From: Pseudogymnoascus destructans
Taxonomy: Eukaryota; Ascomycota; Leotiomycetes; Thelebolales; Thelebolaceae
Assembly (NCBI RefSeq): GCF_001641265.1
Contig: NW_020167521.1
Span: forward strand, 124,001 to 188,000
DNA length: 64,000 bases
Direction: 5' to 3'
In this document: piece by piece, positions 42,190 to 53,660 of the stretch
How the letters are laid out: each line of letters begins with the position of its first letter
Position numbering within the stretch: position 1 is the first letter of the stretch
Notes under the pieces: model-generated
Databases searched by the model: none
What the model saw: only the letters and a program-made list of their open reading frames with translations
Told to the model about the DNA's origin: nothing
Made by a program: the position numbers and the translations under genes

Positions 42190-44130
42190 TGTGAAGGTAG
42201 GTTCGAGATGTTTCGAGAAGAAGTAAGACAGATGTGGGTGGGTAGAAGGAGGTGCGATCCTAACAGCAGATCCCCCTCTCTAAATACCCCTTTCCTCCTT
42301 CACTGACGATGCCTCACCTCACAACCACGTGCCGTTCTTGTCTGAATTCTCGCAGTTGACAAACACAGCTTCAGGCTGCATCCCCTGGTCTTTCTGCCAT
42401 GGTATGCCTCGCTTCGGTACATTCCGCGCGCGCTCTGTTGTTCATTCCTCACTCTCGTACCTTTTTTCAGCCCCGCTCCCGTCCGTCTGCAGGTCCCCAA
42501 TAAAGCCTGCAGGGGCAATATTGCCACCTTGCTCCATTGCTTATCCGCATCTGGACGGGCTGACCCCTACAGACCGTGCATGGTCCCCGTCTTCCTATCT
42601 GGGCACTCGTGGTCTCTGCCAATCTTCTCTGCAAATGCGCATGTGGACTGGGCATGGTCAGTGCCGGCGCCTTGTTGGGAGAATACCAGTCACTTATCCC
42701 ACGGTAGATGAGGGCATATACCCAGGGAGGTAGTATTGAGACGTAAGCGCCTGTATGGGGCTCGGACGGGGCCACCAACAAGCTGTCCTGGAAAGAGAAA
42801 GGGGGAAATAAAATGAATGGAAAGGCTCGGTAAGGGACGACAGGAATGTGTTGACCACGGACCATATTGAGTATAATTTGCACAGTATGCATATCCTTCC
42901 AGTGTGTATGGAGCATATTGTGCATACCCCGTACATAACTATAACTGCATATTCTTCCTGGTTCGCATCTCATCCACACAGCATAGCGTCGCACAAATCT
43001 AGCACTTTGCTCGTTTCCGACGAGCTCGATAGAGGTCGATATAAGACAAGTCTGACCTTGGCCAGCGGATGGGTGACAATGATCAAGACCGAACACTTTA
43101 GCACAAGTGAACTATCGAAGCGCTAACCCTGTTTAACCCCAAAACCTGTGCCTGTCTGTGCGCCGGCTGATCGTCAGGGTCTGCTGCGCCGTGGTTCTCC
43201 AGATCAGCGTGTTTATATGATATGTTTATATTGGTGCCGATGTGCCTGTGTTGCTATGACCTATGGCCTATGGCGGCGGGGCATGTGAGCTCCGATTGGC
43301 GGGGGGGAGGATGGAGAGGCGCTTCAGAAGATAGGTCGGGAGGATGCATCGAGTTCAGGGAGATATGCTTCAGTTCGCTAACTTTGTCCTGTTCCGCCAC
43401 TGACCAGCCGCCTTGTCCGGCTTCAGGGCCCGAGGCCTTCTGTGCCACCACTGCGAAGCTCCCGTGTCCAGCTGCAAGGCTACGCGCCCATCTGATGTGC
43501 CCTACAGCGCCTGCCCGATCCGAGCCGACGGAGAAAGCTGCACGTGAAAGATGATCCCTCATGTCTCAGGTCGTTCCAGTGCACCACAACATGGCAGTCA
43601 CCGGCGAGTCTCACAAACCCACCCGCCAAGTTTGAACCACAAGGGACCCTACAGCGTCGTCCCGAATACTTCTCCGCAAAGGCAAGATGCTCAAGAGCGG
43701 GTATATTAGAGGGTTTTAGCTGCTTGACCATCGGTTGAATTGACAATTACCGGTTCTAGTAATTGCCACGCTGCCAAGTGAAGTATTCGCCCTAGCCTGA
43801 AGTAGTAGTAGCCTATAGCTTCGGTAATATCGGAATGCAACGCTGCCTCCTCAAACTGCGATTGAGGCTTTAGATGTAGATATATATATATCTAATGTTA
43901 TAATCACTATGCCAACTCATAGGCAGCGGGTTATAATCGCTAAGTTACAGCTGCTGTAGCGATTATATTCGTAGAGCTCTACGGCGGCCACGATATAGAC
44001 TACCGTTAGAATATCAGCACCACGAAATTGCATCCAGCCAGCCAGATATCATATAACCACTATCGAAACAACTAAGTTATACAACCAATTAAGTGATTAA
44101 ATTATTAAATAAAATTGACACTATTCTCAC
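42190..44130. other. Intergenic DNA without supported genes
   Basis: The first 150 bp are the WSC gene's promoter. Open frames at 42467-43096 (-) and 43222-43746 show no domain and overlap each other on both strands. From 43790 onward the DNA is AT-rich and passes into transposon relics. Confidence 0.4.
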
Positions 44131-45247
44131 TTTAAACAACCCTGAATCCAAATTCTCTTCTGCCCTGTTAGTAGATATGTCCTCATCTAAACCACTAAAT
44201 CTTATAAATCCAGGCTCATCGTCGTCATCTACCTATGATCCCAACCACCCCATTGTTGAAATCAATTGAATATTGGCTTCTTCTTGGATCTCTAACTCCT
44301 GCACAATTTTTTCAGGATTAGGAATTGGATTAAGTAAATCAGGAGGCACCTTCTGCTTTGCTTTTAACAACTAGGTAAGCTGCTGCTTTCTTAAAAGCTC
44401 GGCTTTGCAGGCCTTAACACCACAAATATGAAGCTCCTTTTTGACCTTATTTAAGGCTATTCGTGCTCTGAATTTTGACTTCCACCCTTGAGTTTCCTTC
44501 TCCTTTTTAGCCTTGTTAGCTAATTTTTTCCTGAGCATCTTTAGCTGTTAATGGACCACACACACGTTGCTTGAACAACATTGTGGCTTTTAACCTTTGC
44601 CTTTTGCTAGCTCGCAACGTTTGTAGATAGTAAATCATACTATAGAACAGCCAACTCTCCTTAAGCAGGGACGTTTTTAGTACTGCGCACCTAAGAATCC
44701 CATTCTTGTGCCGATGGACTTTATAAAAGGTATGTTGCCTGCTAATGCTGTAATTTGACCTCTAAATGTATAAATTTTGTAGGAGTCTGTAGAATTTACA
44801 GTAGTCTATAGCCTTTTTAGACAGTGTATATACCTTCAATTTTTTCAAGGCTTCTTTAGGGTTTATTAGTCACATTCCAGCTTCATGAAATGCTCCTATA
44901 ATTGTGCCTTTCTTAAATGTTTCCTAGCGGATTTTGCCTAAGTCTCGAAAAAATGAAGCAATATTATAATCAATATTAAGATTTCGCATTGCATATTGAA
45001 TTGCCTTCTTGTGCTAGTGTTTGTAAGGCTGAAAAACACCAACATCAATCAGCTGCATCATATGTGTAGGATGTGACAGGAGCGGATATAAATGAATATT
45101 CATCGCTGTTGCTCATATGACAAACTCTGGTATTGTATGACTAATATAGCTATCTATAAGAAGGACTTTTAATGGTTTATTAGGCCTAGCACTAGAATGT
45201 TTAATGAAATGCTCTAAATAAAGCATTGCTAGTTTGCCATTTGTATA

Positions 45248-45293
45248 ACGTACATGTATAGCGAAAGCGCCAAACAAGCGAAAGCGCCAAAAT
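45248..45293 (+). repeat. Left 46-bp terminal inverted repeat
   Basis: Contains ACGTACATGTATAGCG and two copies of GCGAAAGCGCC separated by AAACAA. Identical on the opposite strand to 47062-47107; divergence starts at the next base. Confidence 0.95.
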
Positions 45294-45345
45294 GATGCGG
45301 TGACCAAACCCCCCAACTAAATGTTAAATTCCTCAACAACAAAAC

Positions 45346-47001
45346 ATGCCCCATAAAAACGATGAAAGCCAATTAGTGCTAGCTATCCAGGCTATGCAAA
45401 GCGACCCAAAGTTACGCCTTCGAGTTGCTGCTAGGATCTATTCTGTGGACCACCGCAAGCTAGGTCGTCGTCTAGAAGGTGTACCTTCACGACGCGATAT
45501 CCAAGCCAACTCACGGAAATTAACTAACCTAGAGGAGTCTGTCCTTGTTCAGTATATACTCGACCTAGCTGCCAAAGGGTTTCCTCCTCGGCTGTCTGTT
45601 GTTGAAGATATGGCAAGTCGACTACTTGCAACACGCGACGCGTCACGCGTTGGGTCGCGTTGGGCTTCAAACTTTGTTAAGCGGCGTGTAGAGCTCCAGA
45701 CACGCTTTCAGCGCAAATACGACTACCAGAGGGCTAAGTGCGAAGATCCAGAAGTTATTAATGGCTGGTTTGAGCTTGTGCGTAACACAATTGCGAAATA
45801 TGGTATCGATGAAGCAGATATCTACAACTTTGATGAGACTGGGTTTATGATGGGCGTTATCTCAACTGCTATGGTTGTAACAAGCTCAGACGGGCGGGCA
45901 AAAGCAAAGAAGGTACAGCCTGGTAATCGGGAATGGGTTACAGTAATCCAAGGCGTTAGTTCTCAAGGTTGGGCAGTACCACCATTTATCATTGTTGCAG
46001 GCAAAAACCACCTTACATCTTGGTATGAGAATAGTGGATTTTCAAGCGATTGGGTGATTTCTGTTACTGAAAATGGCTGGACTACAAACGAGAGAGGCAT
46101 GGATTGGATTCAGCACTTTGAGAAGCATACAAAGGCCCGGAGTGTTGGTGGTTATCGCTTGTTAGTCCTTGATGGTCATGAGAGCCACCACTCAGATGAG
46201 TTTGAGGAGTACTGCAAGGAACACAACATTATTACGCTTTGTATGCCTGCTCACTCTTCTCATCTACTCCAGCCACTTGATGTTGGCTGTTTCGGCCCGT
46301 TAAAGCAGGCCTATGGTCGGCAAATTGAAGATATGATGCAGGCTCATATTTCTCATATTACAAAGGATGACTTCTTTCCTGCCTTCCACGCTGCATTTAA
46401 CACTACAATGACGGAAAGTAACATTTGAGGCGGGTTCCGAGGGGCAGGGCTTCTTCCATTTGACCCTGAGAGAGTGATATCTACACTTGATCTTAAGTTA
46501 AGGACACCAACGCCTCCAAGCTCCCGCCCAGGTACTGCTCAACCTTGGGTTTCTCAGACACCAAACAACCCAATTGAAGCTATGTCACAGTCTACATTTA
46601 TTAAAACTCGGATTTCACGCCATCAAAATAGCTCTCCAACCTCAATCTATGCAGCTGTTGACCAGTTTACAAAGGGTGCATCGCAAATAATGCATCAATT
46701 AGCACTGCTAAAGGGAGAGAACCAAAACCTACGACAGGCAAATGAAGTACTAAGCAAGCGCTGGAGAGCTAGGAAAACACGACTACAGCAAGGAGGATCA
46801 CTTAGTCAACAAGGGGCGCAAGAGCTACAGGATGAGAGGGATGTTGTGCAGCAGGTAGAGCAGGAAATAAGGGCAAGCCGTGGTCGGAAGCCAAGGGAAG
46901 AAACCCGTGCCCGTCGCTGTGGCAAGTGTGGTGAGACTGGGCACAATGCGCGCACGTGTCAGATTGTAATAGACACCTCTGAGGAAGAGGACTCCGAGTA
47001 G
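45346..47001 (+). pseudogene. Family A pogo transposase with one in-frame TGA
   Basis: DDE transposase of the pogo group, about 551 codons, open except for TGA at 46426-46428. The N-terminal helix-turn-helix region is followed by a CENP-B-type domain (about 60-115). Catalytic Asp residues lie in IYNFDETGF, LLVLDGHESH and LQPLDVGCF. After the stop the same frame continues GGFRGAGLLPFDPERVI, a coiled-coil region, and a C-terminal CCHC zinc knuckle (CGKCGETGHNARTC). The stop follows ESNI, where relatives often have Arg or Gln, so a C-to-T change is likely. Because the rest is open, an active source copy may exist elsewhere in the genome. Confidence 0.88.
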
Positions 47002-47061
47002 TTTCAATTGATTTCTAATGTTGTGGTAGATTTATCGCAATGTTTGTCGTGAGGGTAGATA

Positions 47062-47107
47062 ATTTTGGCGCTTTCGCTTGTTTGGCGCTTTCGCTATACA
47101 TGTACGT
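47062..47107 (-). repeat. Right 46-bp terminal inverted repeat
   Basis: Perfect inverted copy of 45248-45293, followed by the TA target duplication at 47108-47109. Confidence 0.95.
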
Positions 47108-47290
47108 TATCTAGAATTAGAGAGCAATATAAGCTCATTGCTGCTTAGCTTTTCATGATACCAGGACTCTATATGTTGTCATCCTTATACAATAATCACT
47201 AGTGGAATCACTTGTCTAATTGCACAGATTGACTCAATTATAGTAATAGACCTGCGATTTTCAGCCATTAGAACATACATCCTAGTACTG

Positions 47291-48147
47291 CATTATATAA
47301 TTCTTACGTGGATATGTGGAAATGGCCCTTTAAAACTACCCTCTTTCCCTTTGTATGTGTCATACGCTTATTTATAATGGAGTGTAAGTTGTTAGCATTA
47401 TGTTAGTAGATGATACTTTGCGCATGAAGTTGTTTAGTCCTAGTTGTCAATTTTTGGATATATCTACAGACTGGTGTTGTAACAGTAATGTCGTCCTTAA
47501 TTGTTGAATTAAATAACTTATTTACATCTTGCAGAATTGTGAGGTTTAGGTGGCGAGCTATTTACAAAGACTTAATTAAAAATATCAAATTGTTCTTTCT
47601 TACTTGGGTGTTGCATCTTGGGTCATCGTACATGTTACGATCGCAGATCACAGAGCTAGCAACTATGGGAACAGGCAGCTATAGTAACCACTAAGGTTAC
47701 AAGGGATTGCTAAGCGCACAGCTGTATATAATGAGGAATAGGCTCCCCTTCTTCCTTCCTTTCTTCTTCTTCCCTCTTTAGATTCAATCTAGCTTACTCT
47801 ACCTAGACTAGCATCATGACCTCTATGACCATCATAACAGTACAAAGCGCTCTTTGCAGATTAAAAGGGATTAACTAGCACTATACTAGGTAGATTCAAT
47901 GTTTTGATGATTGCATATATCTAATCGCACTCGAATATATGCTTCTATCCATTCATACTTCTATATACATACGAGTTGTGCTTGGTTTAAGTATAACAGT
48001 GCTGCTGTTAGTCTTTTTTTAAGAGGGCTAAAAATTGCAACATCAAGCGGCTATAGCAAGTGTGATGTATAAGGCAGTAAGATAAGAAGCACAATTCGAT
48101 TTTAAAGACAGTGTGATATAAAGCTACCACTTATATGTAAATCATAA
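47291..48147. other. Decayed transposase debris
   Basis: AT-rich, no intact gene. Near 47985-48065 the minus strand reads TSHLL, stop, PLDVAIFSPLKKRL, the third-Asp block of another pogo-type transposase. A small frame at 47488-47694 is not recognised. Confidence 0.5.
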
Positions 48148-48296
48148 CGTGTTTCACATGTAAGTGGCCTACATAAGCGAGTGGCCTACACAAGTGAGTG
48201 ACCTAGCTTATTTTACACCAAAAATCACAAACTTTGTAACTAAATATCTTAACAACAGTTAAATAATAAATTATAAAACAATGTACTTAGCCTTTT
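48148..48296. repeat. Left end of a third DNA-element family
   Basis: Segment with GTGGCCTACATAAGCGAGTG-like repeats followed by ACACCAAAAATCACAAACTT. It is similar, in inverted orientation, to 49853-49980. The two may be terminal repeats of one element now filled with other repeats. Confidence 0.5.
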
Positions 48297-48534
48297 AATG
48301 TATATGTATAGTGAAAGTGCCAAACAAGCAAAAGCGCCAAAATGATGCAGTAAATAAACCCCCTAACTAAATGTTAAATTCCTCTACAACAAAACATGCA
48401 CTAGAAAAATGATGAAAGCCAATTAGTGCTAGCTATCCAAGCTATGCAAAGCGACCTAAAGTTACGCCTTTGAGTTGCTGCTAGGATCTATTCTGTAGAC
48501 CACCACAAGCTAGGTCGTCCTCTAGAAGGCTTAT
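48297..48534 (+). mobile_element. Truncated, RIP-like copy of the family A element (left end)
   Basis: Aligns base for base with 45248-45488 of the complete element (terminal repeat and first transposase codons). Most differences are C-to-T or G-to-A, for example GCGAAAGCGC against GTGAAAGTGC, and the start region gains a stop. It is cut at 48534 exactly where an inverted LTR begins. Confidence 0.85.
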
Positions 48535-49009
48535 TGTTACGACAAAACAAGAAGGCTGGCCAACTACAGGACAGGAAGGAGGGAGGTCGCATGAGACCGG
48601 CCCTGGTACCTGGAGGGGCAGCGGGGAATAGTAGTTCCGAAAGTATCACGTGACGGACTCGCAGGATGATGAGAAGAGTCCTAAGAGTCCAGGACTCCGA
48701 GGACTCGAGTGAGTTCCCAGGAGTCCACTAGGCACGTGATGGACTCGCAGGATGATGAGAAGAGTCCTAAGAGTCCAGGACTCTGAGGACTCGAGTGAGT
48801 TCCCAAGAATCCACTAGGCACGACGCCACTATATAAGTAGATAGTATTTCCTTAGATAGGAGCTTCGTGCTCAACTCAATACAGTATTTGTTATATACTA
48901 GTAACGTGTTACTTGAAGCCTTTGTGTCTGATCCCCTGCCTCCTCTGATAAGTAAACCTTTACGCAAGAGAACCTCTGTGTCTTCTATCGTTTAGAAGTC
49001 AGCGTTACA
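48535..49009 (-). mobile_element. LTR1 copy (475 bp), inverted, left arm
   Basis: Runs in reverse from the TGTAACGC end at 49009 to the CGTAACA end at 48535. It includes an 86-bp internal duplication (units starting at 48655 and 48741). On the outer side it abuts the pogo fragment with no target duplication; on the inner side the flank is CAAAC, matching the GTTTG duplication of the right copy. Confidence 0.88.
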
Positions 49010-49364
49010 CAAACCTACAAGTCACTATACATATTTTGGCTTATCACACCAACAACAAGAGCAATACTACTCAACAATTGCTACAACCATCTATGATTCA
49101 TTACACATCATCGCTCCTTAGTTACTGGGCCGATATTACCACATAGCATATCTCTACAACCCTCTATGATTCATTACATGACATCACTCATACTACCACA
49201 TGACATATCTCTACCAACTAGAGGCCTAGGAGCATGAACGATAGCTCTAAAAGCTCCTACGAACCTCTATGATTCATTACACGTCATCGCTCTTTAGTTA
49301 CCCACAAGATTGGTTAAGTTATGACATAATTTGTCTATGACATAATTTGTCTATAGGGGTACTA

Positions 49365-49675
49365 TGTTGGACCTCCTTTTACTTCCTATAGGCTAGGAAC
49401 CTAAGAGATGGTTCTATGGGATTCTCTTACGTCGACTACAGTTACCAAGCCTGGTAAGTCTTGGAAAGTCTTGGAAAATGAGAGAACTACACTCCTTTAG
49501 CATAAATAGGATTGCCCTTTCCTTAAGAAAGGGCAAGCAGACAATACAGTAAATCGACTATCACATACTTCCACGTCTTTTCCAAGCTTCCAAGCATTCA
49601 TCTTGTTACTCCTTGTTTCTGAAAAGTCAGTGAGGTGTTAACCTCTGACTTACCCCTGAGTTCCCAGACTCAACA
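49365..49675 (+). mobile_element. LTR2 copy (about 311 bp) with leader
   Basis: Begins TGTTGGACC and ends CAGACTCAACA, with TG...CA termini, followed by about 180 bp that matches the leader of the gypsy relic (compare 49640-49855 with 55520-55728). It is therefore the probable 5' LTR type of the gypsy family at 55.5-58.4 kb. Confidence 0.65.
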
Positions 49676-49852
49676 TTTGTTGCAACTTGTCTGAACCACT
49701 TCACTACATCACACACCTGATTGCTGCGTTGTGGAATAGTCTAAGCTACAACCCTTTGGCTCTGTTTCCTAAGACAGTGTGTTGTCTTAGTAAAATCATC
49801 CCTTCCTTGGGTGGCTAGATTCTCACATCTGGTGCACTCACCATTACACTAA

Positions 49853-49980
49853 GTACATATTTTTATAACTTATTATTAAAGGGTTGTTGAGATATTAAGT
49901 TATGAAATTCGTGATTTAAGGTGTAAAATGGATTGGCCGGTTCGTTTGTTTGGCCAGTTCGTTATACATGTACGTTACTT
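49853..49980. repeat. Right end of the third DNA-element family
   Basis: Inverted similarity to 48148-48296, ending with TTATACATGTACGTTA, close to the outer end of the family A terminal repeat. Suggests a pogo-related non-autonomous element. Confidence 0.5.
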
Positions 49981-50074
49981 GAAAAGCCTTTGTGTCTAAT
50001 CCCCTGCCTCCTCTGTCAAGTCAACCTTACGCAAGAAACCTCTGTGTCTTCTATCGTTTAGAAGTCAGATTACA
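49976..50074 (-). mobile_element. Truncated LTR1-type fragment
   Basis: About 100 bp matching, in reverse, the first part of the solo LTR at 56301. It lies directly beside the terminal repeat at 49853-49980, so that element probably inserted into it. Confidence 0.7.
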
Positions 50075-51103
50075 GATGGTTATCAACTCCTAGGAGGGGT
50101 TCTAGGTCTGTACGACTAATTTAGAGTATCTAGAAAGCGTCTGGAATTGCTCTAGGCTCATAACTGTTAAGTAACGTGTGTCTTCTTCTGTCTTAAGTAT
50201 GTAGCTGCCTAATATTTAAGTGAGGTCATACTGAGGTCATGTGACCATCTTACAACACAATTATATTTGTTTATTGCCTTATATATTAGGAACCATCACG
50301 TGATTTATGTGACGCCTATCGACTATCGCCAATTCGAGGCCAGTGCAACAACCATGAAGTTTAACATCACAACACATAAACCCGCGAACTTTCTCCTCTC
50401 ATAACCACCATAAAATACATCATGGGTTCTTTATAACCACTCTTTTTTGCTTATCAGGAAATCTTACCTAGGCGCTATCTGAGATTACACTGAAGCTGTC
50501 TATTTCCGTGGTTCGTGGCTCTGGTGGATTGATCTGCAGAAACGTTAACATCAGGTGAGTTTGGTATGAAGCTCAGCAACGTTATATATATCATAGCCCG
50601 AGCTCAGATTTTCTTCACCAAATGAGCAACTAGTGTTGCCGATTTCTTTATGCATATTCACCTCATTTGTTAGCGATCTACGATCTACGCTACATTCTTC
50701 TTATTGGGCCGCTTCACATTTCGTTGGCTTCACAGTAGTGTCATATTAAACTCATGGCCCTTCTGCGAGAAAACAGCTTTCAAACATCTTCTGTGACTAG
50801 ATCACCTGTTAAGTGGCTGCGGATTGTTGGCATGTTGCTTTATCTCCTACAACACCGACAGCTAAAGAAGACTGTTGGCTGCGATCTCAGGTTCTATTTT
50901 CGTTAGGAGATAAAATTACTGTACTAACTCGTCCATAGACTACCCTACACTCGCTGTATCTGACACGGTGCTCTCATAATTACTTGCCTCCATCCTCGGC
51001 CCCTTTTGTCGGCGTTGCAGATGAATTGTGAGCTACAACCTGTCGCGTCGGGAATTTCTCTGGTTCGGGTATCCATCCTAGGACCGGCAAATTCTAGCCG
51101 AAT
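50075..51103. promoter_or_regulatory. Upstream region of hda1
   Basis: No gene is recognised. It contains a TCACGTGA octamer at 50296-50303, and is the likely promoter and leader of hda1. TE sequence ends about 1 kb before the start codon. Confidence 0.5.
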
Positions 51104-53622
51104 ATGGTGATTATGGATTCCACAAATGGCAGCGATGTTGTCATGGCCGAGGGCGTTCTGGAAAATGGCGGAAATGGCTTTATCGACCCAAGGGATATGC
51201 ACCTCACCGAGAATGACGACAGCATTGGGCAACTAAATTTTGGAGAAGAAGACGATGCTGCGGATATGTCAGATATTTCTGAACCCTCAGTGGATTCGCA
51301 GGCCTTAACTTTTACCGGGCGAAAGAAATACCTGCCCACTGGGTGTTGTTACGACGATCGGATGAAGTTACATGCAAATGCCGATTTCTCCGTTGATCCG
51401 CCGCACCCCGAGGATCCAAGGAGGATCTCATCAATAATGAGGGCATTCAAGGAAGCAAAACTCGTTTATACTGGCCCGGAAGAGAACCTTGCAGGGATCT
51501 TGAAGAACTCGCCGACCGCGTATATGTATCGGATCGCAGCGAGAGGCGCTACGCCAGCGGAGATCTGCACGGTCCATACGCCACTGCATTTCAAGTGGGT
51601 TTCTGACCTCTCTGGCATGTCATCGGATGAGCTGCGTGCTATGAGCAGGGCCCTCGACACAGGGCGAAAGTCACTATATGTTGGTAATTATACCTATGAA
51701 GCCGCACTCATTGCCGCTGGGGGTGCCATCGAGACATGTAAGAACGTTGTGGCGGGCACGGTCAAGAACGCAATTGCTGTGATCCGACCACCTGGACATC
51801 ACGCCGAAAGTGACGAGGCCTTGGGATTCTGTATGTTCAACAATGTTCCCGTTGCGGCGCGAGTTTGCCAGGCCGATTTCCCGGATAGCTGTCGAAAAGT
51901 CCTGATTCTTGATTGGGACGTGCACCACGGCAACGGAATTCAGAATATATTCTATGACGATCCGAATGTTCTCTACATATCCCTCCACGTGTACAAAGAC
52001 GGATCTTTCTACCCTGGCTTCCCCGACGATCCATCGGTGCCTGATGGAGGGCTGGGTAACGTCGGTGCTGGCCCAGGGTCTGGGAGAAATGTTAACATAC
52101 CGTGGCACGCGCAGGGAATGGGCGACGGCGAGTACCTCGGCGCCTTCCAGAAAATCGTTATGCCCATCGCCCAGGAATTTAACCCAGACCTTGTCATCGT
52201 CGCTGCTGGCTTTGACGCCGCGGATGGCGATGAGTTGGGCAGCTGCTTTGTTTCGCCTGCGTGTTATGCGCACATGACCCATATGTTGATGTCGCTTGCT
52301 GGCGGCAAAGTAGCTGTCTGTCTTGAGGGCGGGTACAATCTGAAAGCTATCTCGCGGTCTGCTTTGGCCGTGGCGAAAACACTGATGGGAGAGCCGCCGG
52401 AGCGCATTGAGTTGCCGCCGATCAACAAGGAGGCGCTGAAGATCCTACATCGAGTTAAGGAGGCCCATGCGCCGTTCTGGGAGTGCATGCAGCCGGGGAA
52501 GATTAATGTGAAGGAAGAGGAGGGCCCGGATAGGGTGAGATTGAATGCTGTTATCCGCGCATATCAACATAAGATTCTCCGACAGAAGTACAAGATGGTC
52601 GATATGTACGTTACAAGGGATAAACTAGCCAAGGGGCTGGAGTACCAGGTGCTAATCACGAGCGAGTTTACGACGGCAAAGAAGATTCTTCTTATCATTC
52701 ACGATCCGTAAGTTGTGTTTGACAAGGTTCCGAAAGCATGCTGATGACTGTTACAGACCTGAACTCTTGGCTATCCCTGATCCCATCGATTACTCCGTTG
52801 AGCCACATAACTCGTGGATGGTAAATTCTACTACTTCTACTGCAGTGTGTTTCCGTCGAACTAACTTGCCACAGAGCGATGGTATAATGGCCTACATCGA
52901 CTGGGCCGTCAACAACGGTTACGCGGTCATCGACGTTAATATGCCCATGCACATCGAAGACGCAGGCGTTTGTCTCCCACCCCAGCCAGCCCCATCCATA
53001 AAGCTAACATCAGTAGGTGAACATTGAAGAAGAAGGATTTATCGAGCGCCCAACCGAGATGGTGCATCGCGCGCGTATGAAGGAGCTCATGTGCTACCTC
53101 TGGGACAACTATCTTGAACTCCACGACTCGGAGCACGTTGTGCTTATGGGTGTTGGCGACTCCTACAGTGCTGTTAGAGAACTGCTCGTGAACAGAGGTA
53201 TGGATTATTTGTTTCTATTATCTGGTTTTGGTTTCGCGGGCCCTGGGATACTCTCACACGCTCTCCTGAACCATCCCTACTCCCCTCCGAATGTCCACAC
53301 ACTAACTCTCCTCCCAGAGTCCAAGCACAAAGTTCCCCTTGTCGTCTCCTTTGTCTCTGGCTCCCTGCGCCCCGTTCGCAGCGAGACGGACGCCAGTCTT
53401 GCGCACTGGTACAAGAAGCACTCCCGCGTGTATGTGGCAGCCGATCACCTGTGCTGGACGGATCCGGAGTTGGAGCGGAAGGTGACGAAGAGCCGGTTCG
53501 GGCGCGTCGTGAAGAGCGGAGTGGAGGGGCTGAACAATATGCTTCGGGCGCATTTGCCGGAGGTGGTGGGGTTGTTGGGCAGTGTTGGAGAGGAGGGAGA
53601 TGAGGAGAAGGGGCTTGTTTAG
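51104..53622 (+). CDS. hda1: Class II histone deacetylase Hda1 with Arb2 domain
   Basis: Zn-dependent lysine deacetylase (Hda1/Clr3/HdaA type) acting on nucleosomes, a silencing and metabolite-cluster regulator in fungi. Five exons (51104-52707, 52757-52820, 52875-52967, 53017-53197, 53318-53622; introns 49, 54, 49 and 120 bp) encode 748 residues, the usual size. An acidic N-terminus precedes the catalytic domain (about 85-420): AVIRPPGHHAESDEALGF, VLILDWDVHHGNG (metal and catalytic residues), VIVAAGFDAADGDELG and CLEGGYNL. The Arb2-like domain follows (about 480-745), with NSWM, YIDWAVNNGYAVIDV and HVVLMGVGDSYSA. Starts are MVIMDSTNG at 51104 or the second ATG at 51113. It is intact although both sides are packed with retroelements, and it lies in the loop of the 1.28-kb inverted repeat. 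Confidence 0.95.
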
Positions 53623-53660
53623 GTGCCTTACTCTTTGTTGGGGAAACGGACATTCCTGTG

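Larger units (their letters stand above)
45248..47107 (+). mobile_element. pogo/Fot-type DNA transposon (family A), complete ends
   Basis: A 1,860-bp element bounded by perfect 46-bp terminal inverted repeats (45248-45293 and 47062-47107) and flanked by TA on both sides (45246-45247 and 47108-47109), the target duplication of the Tc1/mariner-pogo superfamily. Inside lies one transposase frame with a single stop. The host site is the coding frame of the older family B transposase; removing the element and one TA restores that frame locally. The perfect repeats indicate a fairly recent insertion. Confidence 0.93.
44131..47290 (-). pseudogene. Older pogo-superfamily transposase (family B), split by a younger element
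   Basis: Minus-strand relic of a second transposase family, the same as at 59790-61057. Reading 47290 to 47110 gives ENRRSITIIESI, IESWYHEKLSSNELILLSNS. The frame is then cut by the 1,860-bp element and resumes at 45245 with YTNGKLAMLYLEHFIKHSS and KVLLIDSYISHTIPEF, later MMQLIDVGVFQPYKH and IASFFRDLGKIR, each matching the family B copy. Several stops show it was long dead or decayed after insertion. The C-terminal Lys/Arg/Gln-rich tail runs to about 44140. Confidence 0.82.
48535..49817 (-). repeat. Left arm of a 1.28-kb inverted repeat flanking hda1
   Basis: Reverse complement of 54174-55455 with only scattered, mostly transition, differences. It holds LTR1 (48535-49009), a 355-bp spacer, LTR2 (49365-49675) and gypsy leader sequence. 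The hda1 gene sits in the 4.36-kb loop between the arms. Confidence 0.92.

Noticed and set aside
42467..43096. 209-codon minus frame downstream of the WSC gene
   Set aside because: No domain, and overlapping open frames in other phases; composition resembles intergenic DNA.
48767..48967. 66-codon frame present in both LTR1 copies (48767-48967 and 55023-55223)
   Set aside because: The frame is conserved only because the LTRs are near-identical; it has no domain and lies wholly within the LTR.
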